Made by a program: the position numbers and the translations under genes. A model generated the notes under the pieces. It saw only the letters and a program-made list of their open reading frames with translations. It was not told where the DNA came from and searched no databases. Source: an uncultured Oscillospiraceae bacterium (lineage in GTDB: Bacteria; Bacillota; Clostridia; Oscillospirales; Oscillospiraceae). Taken from it: 25,287 nt of DNA. The DNA lies in the NCBI GenBank assembly GCA_934573945.1, contig CAKTMQ010000011.1, positions 1 through 25,287 of the forward strand, read 5' to 3'. This document shows, piece by piece, positions 20,332-25,287 of the stretch (within the stretch, counting starts at the first letter, position 1; every line of letters starts with the position of its first letter).

Positions 20332-21056
20332 GGCCGCAGCCTCCAGTTCTTGCCGCTGCCCGCGACGGTCACGATGCATCCCTTTGCCCGCTCCGCAATG
20401 CGGGAGCCAACCGCCTCGTCCCAGTCCAGGATGTCGGAGATCGTCCGCTCCGAGCTGATGATCGTGGCACGATCCGGCTTGACATACCGTGCGTTGAGCA
20501 GCTCAAAGGCAATGTTCCGGTCGGCTTCCGTCACGCCGCCCTTGAGAAAATCGTCGATGTACAGCACCCGCACGTCCTTCAGCGGCTGCATCGCGTCGGC
20601 ATATGCCTCCGCGTCGGTGGGTTTCGCCTTGATGGCCGGAATGTCCGCCCGCCACTGCAGATACCGCACCGGCAGTCCCGCCCCCATCAGCGCCCCGCAG
20701 ATGGCCGTGCAGAGGTGGGTTTTCCCGCTGCCGGGGCTGCCCCCGGCATAGAACCACTTGCCGTGCCAGTCCGCGATATACGCCTCTGCCGCCCGCTTCG
20801 CCTGCTCCTGCCACGGCTCGGCGGTCTGGAACGTCTCCAGTGTGCACCGCTCCAGCAGCCCGGACAGCCCACTGTTGCGGATCCTGCGCAGGTTGTCCTT
20901 CCTGATCTGGCATACACACCTGCGGAAGAGCAGTTCTCCCGTTTCGCTGCGCGTCACGATATAGCCCCGATCCTCGCATTCCGGGCACTCAAAGCTCGAT
21001 AACGCCCGGAATGTCCCACTTCTTCGCAGATTTTGCATCACTTCCTGTGCATCCAC
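20328..21056 (-). CDS. DnaC-like replicative helicase loader (AAA+ ATPase)
   Basis: A 242-residue protein. GTG 21056 has GGAG nine bases upstream; the start lies 68 bases inside the preceding gene, and an ATG at 21038 is an alternative. Residues 24-49 hold CPEC..CVC, a zinc-binding N-terminal module seen in phage and Bacillus-type loaders. Walker A is GSPGSGKT (106-113), Walker B is VLYIDD (D168, D169), and a sensor-like TIISSERT follows. No DnaB-type helicase occurs in the window, so the protein presumably recruits the host helicase to the phage origin with the adjacent replisome organizer. Family assignment is firm; the partner is inferred. Confidence 0.88.
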   Translation of the reverse strand: MDAQEVMQNLRRSGTFRALSSFECPECEDRGYIVTRSETGELLFRRCVCQIRKDNLRRIRNSGLSGLLERCTLETFQTAEPWQEQAKRAAEAYIADWHGKWFYAGGSPGSGKTHLCTAICGALMGAGLPVRYLQWRADIPAIKAKPTDAEAYADAMQPLKDVRVLYIDDFLKGGVTEADRNIAFELLNARYVKPDRATIISSERTISDILDWDEAVGSRIAERAKGCIVTVAGSGKNWRLRP

Positions 21057-21636
21057 TGCCGTGCTCCTCCTTCCATCTGGTCTCCCAGCTGCGGACAGCC
21101 GCCCGCCAGTCCTTCATGCGGTTCTTGCCCACCATCCAGCCCTTCTGGGCGTAGAAGGACACGAACCGCTCCGCGTTGACGTGATAGCCCTGCGCCCGCA
21201 CATAGGCCTCCACCTCGTCGATCGATGGCGGTGTGAAGCGCGCCGCGCGCGTATCACTCTTGCCATCGTCAGATGGCAGAGTATCGGTTTTGGTTTCGGT
21301 ATTGGTTTCGGTATTGCCATTTTTGCCATTGGCAGGCATGGCTTTGCTATTTTTGCCATTGGCAAAAATGCGTTTGCCATTTTGCCATCTTGCGGCAGCC
21401 CCGGCCTTACCGGCCTCACGCCTGACAACGGACACATCTTCATAGCTCGCCTTGAACCGATCCTCCTGCGCCATCACGCGCTTGGCGTAAAATCTCTCAT
21501 TGCCACAGAGCGCTATCTGCTCTCCCGTCATGCTGTATGTCAGCAATGCCCGCGTTAGCCGACCGAACTCTGCATCGTTGAGTGCTTCCATCTCCTCTAA
21601 ATAGTCATAGGGGAGTGCAGCATAGTTTCTTGCCAT
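20989..21636 (-). CDS. Replisome organizer / replication initiator (DUF6291-type)
   Basis: A 215-residue protein starting at ATG 21636. N-terminal residues 1-75 (YAALPYDYLEEMEALNDAEFGRLTRALLTYSMTGE...GNERFYAKRVMAQEDRF) match the winged-helix-like DUF6291 domain of phage initiators. Residues 85-125 are a low-complexity linker rich in Asn, Gly, Lys and Thr (KAGAAARWQNGK...NTETNTETKTDT) encoded by AT-rich, repeat-filled DNA. The C-terminus FTPPSIDEVEAYVRAQGYHVNAERFVSFYAQKGWMVG...WRAAVRSWETRW is the usual ending of Firmicutes phage replisome organizers. It likely binds the origin and contacts the DnaC-like loader encoded just downstream. The repeats inside it are the best candidate for that origin. 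Confidence 0.8.
   Translation of the reverse strand: MARNYAALPYDYLEEMEALNDAEFGRLTRALLTYSMTGEQIALCGNERFYAKRVMAQEDRFKASYEDVSVVRREAGKAGAAARWQNGKRIFANGKNSKAMPANGKNGNTETNTETKTDTLPSDDGKSDTRAARFTPPSIDEVEAYVRAQGYHVNAERFVSFYAQKGWMVGKNRMKDWRAAVRSWETRWKEEHGSGCTGSDAKSAKKWDIPGVIEL
21288..21395. repeat. Iteron-like repeats and palindrome in initiator gene, candidate replication origin
   Basis: An AT-rich island in GC-rich DNA. The 16-base atttttgccattggca occurs twice exactly (21319-21334, 21349-21364, period 30); atttttgcca and tggcaaaaat form a perfect 10-bp-arm palindrome with a 1-base centre (21349-21369); tgccat recurs five times here, and ggtttcggtatt repeats with a 12-base period (21292-21315). Origins inside initiator genes with such iterons are known from lambdoid and lactococcal phages. 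No experiment shows it here. Confidence 0.6.
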
Positions 21637-21650
21637 CGCACGTCACCTCG

Positions 21651-22073
21651 TCAGAACGGCAGATCGCCGTCCTCCTCAACCTCGGCGAAGTCGTCCGCGT
21701 CCACATCCACGCCCCGGCCGGACGCCCGCTGCGTGCCGCCCTCGGCGTCCTTCTTGCTGTCGCAGAAGTACACGCCCTCGGCGATCACCTCCGCGCTGCG
21801 GCGCTTGTTGCCGTCCTTGTCCTGCCAGTCCCGGAGCTGCAGCCGCCCGGACACCAGCGCCATGCGGCCCTTCGTCAGGTATTTGGCGGCCAGCTCCGCC
21901 GTGCCGCGCCACGCCACCACGTCGATGAAGTCGGTCTCCCGCTCCCCGTTCTGTCCCTTGAAGTCACGATCCACCGCCAGCGAAAAGCTGGTCACCGCCG
22001 TCCCGTTCTGGGTGCGGCGCAGCTCCGGGTCACGGGTCAGCCGCCCCTGGAGCACCACTGCGTTCAATGCCAT
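21651..22073 (-). CDS. ssb: Single-stranded DNA-binding protein
   Basis: A 140-residue protein; ATG 22073 has AGGAGG nine bases upstream. It opens MALNAVVLQGRLTRDPELRRT with FSLAVDRDF, FIDVVAWRGTAELAAKYLTKG and VSGRLQLRDWQDKDGNKR, all standard for the OB-fold of bacterial SSB. The disordered acidic tail ends in DGDLPF, the tip that recruits host repair proteins. Length is normal for a phage SSB. It protects unwound DNA and works with the annealing protein. It overlaps the HNH gene by 44 bases. Confidence 0.93.
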   Translation of the reverse strand: MALNAVVLQGRLTRDPELRRTQNGTAVTSFSLAVDRDFKGQNGERETDFIDVVAWRGTAELAAKYLTKGRMALVSGRLQLRDWQDKDGNKRRSAEVIAEGVYFCDSKKDAEGGTQRASGRGVDVDADDFAEVEEDGDLPF

Positions 22074-22362
22074 TTTCTGCCTCCTGTAAGTAGTTTTTCC
22101 CGAACTCCCGTATGAAGTCCGCCTCTGTCCAGCCCTGCTCCTTCATGGCCTTCAGCTGGCCATAGCGCTGCAGCTGGCGCATTGCCTTTGCGTTGTTGTG
22201 TACGGCGCCCGCGCCAAAGATGTGGCACCGCTTGTGGCACAGGTACACCACCAGGCCGTACCTGTCGCTCTTCCTCCGGTATGCCCCCGGAAAGATGTGG
22301 TGTACGTCCAGCGGATCCTCGCCGCCGTTCCGCCCGCAGAGAAAGCAGCGCCTCTCATCCAC
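22030..22362 (-). CDS. HNH-like nuclease/zinc protein
   Basis: A 110-residue protein. GTG 22362 has GGAGG nine bases upstream and overlaps the previous gene by 8 bases. CFLCGRNG...LDVHHIFPGAYRRKS and YLCHKRCHIFG are the zinc/HH pattern of short HNH-type phage proteins; the HHIF part would be the active-site core, with CHKRCH as second half. The C-terminus is helical and basic. Such proteins recur in the replication region of Firmicutes phages, where nicking or recombination is suspected, but a function has not been shown to my knowledge. Ends inside ssb. Confidence 0.75.
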   Translation of the reverse strand: MDERRCFLCGRNGGEDPLDVHHIFPGAYRRKSDRYGLVVYLCHKRCHIFGAGAVHNNAKAMRQLQRYGQLKAMKEQGWTEADFIREFGKNYLQEAENGIERSGAPGAADP

Positions 22363-22942
22363 CCGGCGTCACCTCCGTCCCGTCCGGCTCGTACTCCGGG
22401 CATTCGTGGATGGCGTAGGACTCCAGCACCCCGCAGGTGCCCTGAAACTTGATGGTTCTGGTGGCGCGCCACCCCGGCACCGGATTCAGCTCCCGGCTCC
22501 AGCAGCACCCTCCGGCGTACTTCCGGCACGTCCAGCAGGGCTGCTCCGCCCAGTCCTGCGGCGGCTTCTCCCCCTTGCGGGGCGTGCGCCGCCTGCGGTC
22601 GCACCCGCAGCTGGTGACGGTTTTCAGCCGGTGTCCCGCAATGGCCACCTCGCTGCCGCATTCACACCGGCACAGCCACACGGCGCTGCCGGAGCAGTCC
22701 GTCCGCAGATAGTGCAACACCTCCAGCTTTCCGTGCCGCTCCCCGCTGTGGTCTATGTAGTGTCCCAGCCGCCCGCCCACGTTCCGGGTGCGCATGGGCG
22801 TGGTCAGCGCCTGCTCCACGGTGTAGCCGTTGGCCAGCCGCCAGTAGATGGCGGGCACGGAGATGCCCGTGATCTTCGCCCACTCCGTCGCCCATCTGCT
22901 CTCGCCCCGGAAGGTGAGCTTCTGCCGCGTCCTCCGCTTCAT
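22355..22942 (-). CDS. Phage DNA-binding protein with HTH-like and zinc modules
   Basis: A 195-residue protein; ATG 22942 overlaps the preceding stop as ATGA. Residues 8-50 (LTFRGESRWATEWAKITGISVPAIYWRLANGYTVEQALTTP) are the short HTH-like module found in phage HNH/AP2-type endonucleases. Residues about 65-115 (GERHGKLEVLHYL..SGSAVWLCRCECGSEVAIAGHRLKTVTSCGC) match the zinc module that ends many of them. The rest has CWTCRKYAGGCCW and CPEYEPDG, more Cys pairs. No nuclease motif is present in this chain itself; an HNH protein follows directly, so a split pair is conceivable. Function otherwise unknown. Confidence 0.7.
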   Translation of the reverse strand: MKRRTRQKLTFRGESRWATEWAKITGISVPAIYWRLANGYTVEQALTTPMRTRNVGGRLGHYIDHSGERHGKLEVLHYLRTDCSGSAVWLCRCECGSEVAIAGHRLKTVTSCGCDRRRRTPRKGEKPPQDWAEQPCWTCRKYAGGCCWSRELNPVPGWRATRTIKFQGTCGVLESYAIHECPEYEPDGTEVTPGG

Positions 22943-23484
22943 GGGCTCACCTCCCCCCAGCGTGACACCAGAGCCTCCAGCTCCCGGGGCGTCATGGTCT
23001 CGATGCCGAGCTGCCTGCAGTCTGCCACCACCAGCTCAATCAGGAGGCTCATCTGCGCCGTGTCATAGTCGCTGCTGGCGATATACGAGCGGATGTTGTG
23101 ATAGCCCTTCGTGTTCCGGCATGGCCCCAGATCCTCGATCATGCGCCCGACGTGGCCGCTGCACCAGACCTTTTCCCATGCGGCAATCCTGTCCTCCCGC
23201 ACCGGAACCACCTCGTAGTTGCCGCCCACATCCGGGATGTACGCCCGGTATATCTCGTTTGGGTCGGTCTGCAGCCTGTCCGCCAGCCGGTTCACCAGCG
23301 TCCAGAAATAGGCGTTGGCGTCAAGGCTCCTGCCCCTGCGCTTCACCGTCACCGTGTAGGGCTTCCCGGCCTGCAGACTGTCACATACGTCCATCGCCGT
23401 CTTGTCCGAGTTTACCCGGAAGGCCAGCCACGCCCCCTCACTGTCCCGCAGCCAGCGGGCGGCGTCCACCGTCACCTGCTGCAT
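22939..23484 (-). CDS. NinB-like recombination accessory protein
   Basis: A 181-residue protein. I chose ATG 23484, with AGGAGG plus GTGGC upstream, rather than the ATG 29 codons earlier, which lies in the exonuclease. The sequence MQQVTVDAARWL...GAWLAFRVNSDKTAMDVCDSL, VKRRGRSLDANAYFWTLVNRLADRLQTDPNEIYRAYIP and GIETMTPRELEALVSRW is a frequent clostridial phage type. It resembles NinB in order (beta sheet, RSLDxNxYFW, then helices), NinB being a lambda recombination function; the similarity is distant and judged by eye. The operon context of exonuclease and annealing protein supports it. Confidence 0.7.
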   Translation of the reverse strand: MQQVTVDAARWLRDSEGAWLAFRVNSDKTAMDVCDSLQAGKPYTVTVKRRGRSLDANAYFWTLVNRLADRLQTDPNEIYRAYIPDVGGNYEVVPVREDRIAAWEKVWCSGHVGRMIEDLGPCRNTKGYHNIRSYIASSDYDTAQMSLLIELVVADCRQLGIETMTPRELEALVSRWGEVSP

Positions 23485-24056
23485 GCCACCTCCTCCTTTC
23501 GCGGCCAGCGGCCTGTTTTCAAACACCCGGCCAGATACCGCAGCCGGGGCAGATACTGGGTCTCCACCCACGCCTCGTCATACGCCACCGGCCAGATGGT
23601 GATCCGCCCGGGATCCACCGGCAGGAAGAAGTTCTGCTTCTCCGCCTCGCCGATCCGGTAGGCGGCAATGCGGCACGCCTTCCGCTGCCGAAGCCCCCAG
23701 CCGCTGGCCAGCATCTCCACCTGGCACTGCATCCAGTAGGCGCGGCTCACCTTGAATGTGGCCGCGCTGTGGGTCTTGACCTCGGTGATGGTGCACGCGT
23801 CGTCCCCGTCGTAGTTCACCCGCAGCCGCAAAGCGTGGATCCTGACCTGCCGGTCGCGGCTCTTCACCCCCAGCGCGTCCAGGATCCTGTGCTCATAGGC
23901 CGTCCCGGCCTGCATGGCGGCGTTGGTGTAGTGCTCCTGCCGGATGCCCAGCTTCACCGCCCACCACCTCCGGAACGTCTCCGTCTCCCACGAGCCCATG
24001 ATGGTGGCCGTGTCCGATGCTCCGAACCACCCGGAGCGGTCATGATCCCGGATCAC
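23472..24056 (-). CDS. YqaJ/lambda-exonuclease-type recombination nuclease
   Basis: A 194-residue protein; GTG 24056 overlaps the annealing-protein stop as GTGA. FGASDTATIMG (11-21) and AMQAGTAYEHRILDALG (47-63, E55) are typical of YqaJ recombinases; VNYDGDD (D83) plus ITEVKTHS (E92, K94) form the PD-(D/E)xK centre, and YWMQCQVEML is the conserved Gln helix. Length is at the lower end of the family. It chews 5' ends to leave 3' tails, on which the annealing protein acts; the pair is a classical two-gene recombinase like lambda Red. Confidence 0.85.
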   Translation of the reverse strand: MIRDHDRSGWFGASDTATIMGSWETETFRRWWAVKLGIRQEHYTNAAMQAGTAYEHRILDALGVKSRDRQVRIHALRLRVNYDGDDACTITEVKTHSAATFKVSRAYWMQCQVEMLASGWGLRQRKACRIAAYRIGEAEKQNFFLPVDPGRITIWPVAYDEAWVETQYLPRLRYLAGCLKTGRWPRKEEVACSR

Positions 24057-24703
24057 AGCCTGCTCACCGCGTTCTCAAGGCTGTCCAGCTTGGCAAAATA
24101 GCCCATCAGCTGGGTCAGCTGCTTGTCGCTGATCCGCAGCTGCGCCAGCAGATCCCGGTGCTCCAGCCCGTTGCGCTCCTTGGTGGTGATCAGCCGCTCC
24201 AGCCGCTCCTTGATCGCCCAGATGCTGTGGCGGCTCAGGTCGTCGTCGCCGTCGTCCCCGTCGCCGCTCTCCGCCCACAGGTCAAAGCCCAGCCCCGTCC
24301 GGATAGCCACGCCCTTCACAAAGGCACGCGCCTGGGCGTTGGCGATGCGCAGCTGGTTCAGCGTGTCCTCATATACCACCAGCGACCCGTTCAGCAGCGG
24401 CGTGTCCATGCTGAATACCAGGTCGTCGATGTGGATCTCCACGCTGACAAACCAGCACTGCGTCTTGTAGCCCTTCCGGGTGGTCACATCCGCCTGCGGC
24501 CACAGATAGGTGTTGGTCTCCGGGCACACCCGGGGCGCGAACCACACGCTTTCCGCCCCGTTTTCGTGGAGAAGCTTCACGCATTTCGCCCAGTTCAGGT
24601 ACGGGATGTTCACCACGCTGCCGTTGTCGTCCTTGGCCTTCCGTGTCTCGCAGAAAGGCCGCACATCCAGCTGCACCAGCTCGTTAAAGGGTCTCAGTCC
24701 CAT
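24053..24703 (-). CDS. Sak/DUF1071-type single-strand annealing protein
   Basis: A 216-residue protein; ATG 24703 lies 20 bases inside the zinc-ribbon gene. The core matches the Sak (DUF1071) pattern: NIPYLNWAKCVKLLHENGAES, CWFVSVEIHIDDLVFSMDTPLLN, then LNQLRIANAQARAFVKGVAIRTGLGFDLW. An acidic linker (SGDGDDGDDD) and a helical C-terminus (KERLERLITTKERNG..LAQLRISDKQLTQLMGYFAKL) follow. It pairs complementary single strands made by the adjacent exonuclease, enabling recombination-dependent replication and concatemer formation. Family call is from motif memory. Confidence 0.78.
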   Translation of the reverse strand: MGLRPFNELVQLDVRPFCETRKAKDDNGSVVNIPYLNWAKCVKLLHENGAESVWFAPRVCPETNTYLWPQADVTTRKGYKTQCWFVSVEIHIDDLVFSMDTPLLNGSLVVYEDTLNQLRIANAQARAFVKGVAIRTGLGFDLWAESGDGDDGDDDLSRHSIWAIKERLERLITTKERNGLEHRDLLAQLRISDKQLTQLMGYFAKLDSLENAVSRL

Positions 24704-25043
24704 TTTCTTTTGCCTCCTTGTATTTTTGTTTCAGGTCTGCCCAGCCGCCGTACTCCAGCACGTTGTCCAGCCAGGCCTCCTCCGTGGCGCCCAGCTCCCG
24801 GGCGCCCTTTTCAAACAGGTTTACCAGCGCCGTCCTCCGGCAGCCCTGGCACAGGCAGCTGTCGAAGTAGCCGCTCACGCCGCAGGCCTCCCAGTTGGAG
24901 AACGTGCCGCAGATGTCGCAGGCAAACACCTCGTCAAAGTTCGTGTCGCCGCAGCAGGGGCACACGTGCTCCTGTCCGCAGTCCTCGTCCATCACCACCA
25001 CGGCTTTCTCAAACAGCCGCCCGGTCTCATTGCATTGAAACAT
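24684..25043 (-). CDS. Small zinc-ribbon protein of unknown function
   Basis: A 119-residue protein. ATG 25043 overlaps the regulator gene by 17 bases; GGACGGAG upstream is a good binding site. Cys pairs C28/C31, C42/C45 and C65/C68 (HVCPCCGD, ACDICGTF, CLCQGCRR) make it a multi-zinc protein, with an acidic helical C-terminus (EEAWLDNVLEYGGWADLKQKYKEAKEN). I do not recognise the family; it may bind nucleic acid. It is the first complete gene of the recombination operon here. Confidence 0.65.
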   Translation of the reverse strand: MFQCNETGRLFEKAVVVMDEDCGQEHVCPCCGDTNFDEVFACDICGTFSNWEACGVSGYFDSCLCQGCRRTALVNLFEKGARELGATEEAWLDNVLEYGGWADLKQKYKEAKENGTETL

Positions 25044-25287
25044 CTCCGTCCTCCTTCAGCAGCGCCAGCAGCTCCGCCCGCTTCTTAAAGCCGGAGAGCC
25101 GCAGCTCCCCGCTCTCCAGCCGGGAGATCGCCGACATGGACACACCCAGCATCCGCGCCATATCCCGCTGGGTATAGCCGTGAGCCTTACGGGCATCCCG
25201 GATCCACCGCTGCTTCTCCGCGATGCTGTCGCGGTTGGCCTCGTAGTATGCCCGCTGATACGCCGCGATGCTGTCGCGGTTGGCCTC
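25027..25287 (-). CDS. XRE-type HTH regulator with tandem N-terminal repeat (partial, 5' end outside window)
   Basis: Eighty-six residues are visible, ending in a stop inside the zinc-ribbon gene. Residues about 32-70 (IRDARKAHGYTQRDMARMLGVSMSAISRLESGEL) are a clear Cro/C1-type helix-turn-helix. Before it, a 15-residue unit beginning EANRDSIA is seen twice in tandem, with A/E-Y/K-QRA/W variation, running into the window edge, so more copies may lie beyond it. The repeat should form a charged helix. The start, promoter and any further repeats are not visible. A regulator at the head of an early operon would be expected to control it; that is inferred. Confidence 0.75.
   Translation of the reverse strand, partial: EANRDSIAAYQRAYYEANRDSIAEKQRWIRDARKAHGYTQRDMARMLGVSMSAISRLESGELRLSGFKKRAELLALLKEDGDVSMQ
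25219..25287. repeat. 24-base direct repeat, 45-base period, in regulator gene
   Basis: Bases 25219-25242 recur exactly at 25264-25287, 45 bases (15 codons) apart, encoding EANRDSIA twice. The second copy ends at the window edge, so the array may continue. Confidence 0.9.

Overview
The window looks like part of a temperate or virulent phage, most likely a prophage in a GC-rich gut Clostridia host (Oscillospiraceae-like). This is inferred from very high GC at third codon positions, AGGAGG-type ribosome binding sites, a Prp-type protease otherwise typical of Firmicutes, and small Cys-rich genes of the kind seen in clostridial gut phages. Every gene I can support is on the minus strand, so the biological order runs from 25287 down to 1. 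The long plus-strand reading frames are antisense shadows of GC-rich genes.

Early region (25287 to about 16666). An XRE-type regulator, cut by the window edge, leads a tightly packed operon. It holds a zinc-ribbon protein, a Sak/DUF1071-type annealing protein, a YqaJ/lambda-type exonuclease, a NinB-like protein, a DNA-binding zinc protein, an HNH protein, SSB, a DUF6291-type replisome organizer and a DnaC-like helicase loader. These are followed by RusA and a cytosine-methyltransferase-like protein, so the block is a recombination and replication module. After it come small accessory proteins, including one with about 49 tandem Gly-Ser/Tyr/Asp dipeptides, and last a late-regulator-like HTH protein. 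The early operon ends at a strong bidirectional terminator (16634-16662).

Late leader (16179-16665). About 490 bases carry no protein gene. They hold the terminator, a large dyad that could be an operator, a GNRA-capped hairpin, an irregular tRNA-Trp (CCA) gene and another hairpin, all ahead of the terminase genes.

Late region (16178 to 1). The order is small terminase, large terminase, portal, Prp protease, scaffold, N4-gp56-type major capsid protein, a small head protein, a connector, a large beta-rich protein in the place of a tail hub, tail and receptor-binding proteins, a one-helix coiled-coil protein, an internal virion-type protein, and a very large protein ending at the window edge in a zincin-type HEVTH motif. 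There is no tail tube, tape measure or tail-completion set, which suggests a short-tailed (podovirus-like) virion. Scaffold and capsid both begin with an LDLQLFA segment that matches the site cut by Prp in ribosomal protein L27, and a Prp gene lies directly upstream, so a phage-encoded head-maturation protease is likely.

Most genes are linked by ATGA, GTGA or TGATG junctions, implying coupled translation. Exceptions are strong stem-loops after the capsid gene and after the next gene, and a duplicated 19-base hairpin before the scaffold gene; these may tune structural protein levels. No integrase, replicative helicase, endolysin or lysogeny repressor was recognised, and both ends of the phage lie outside the window.
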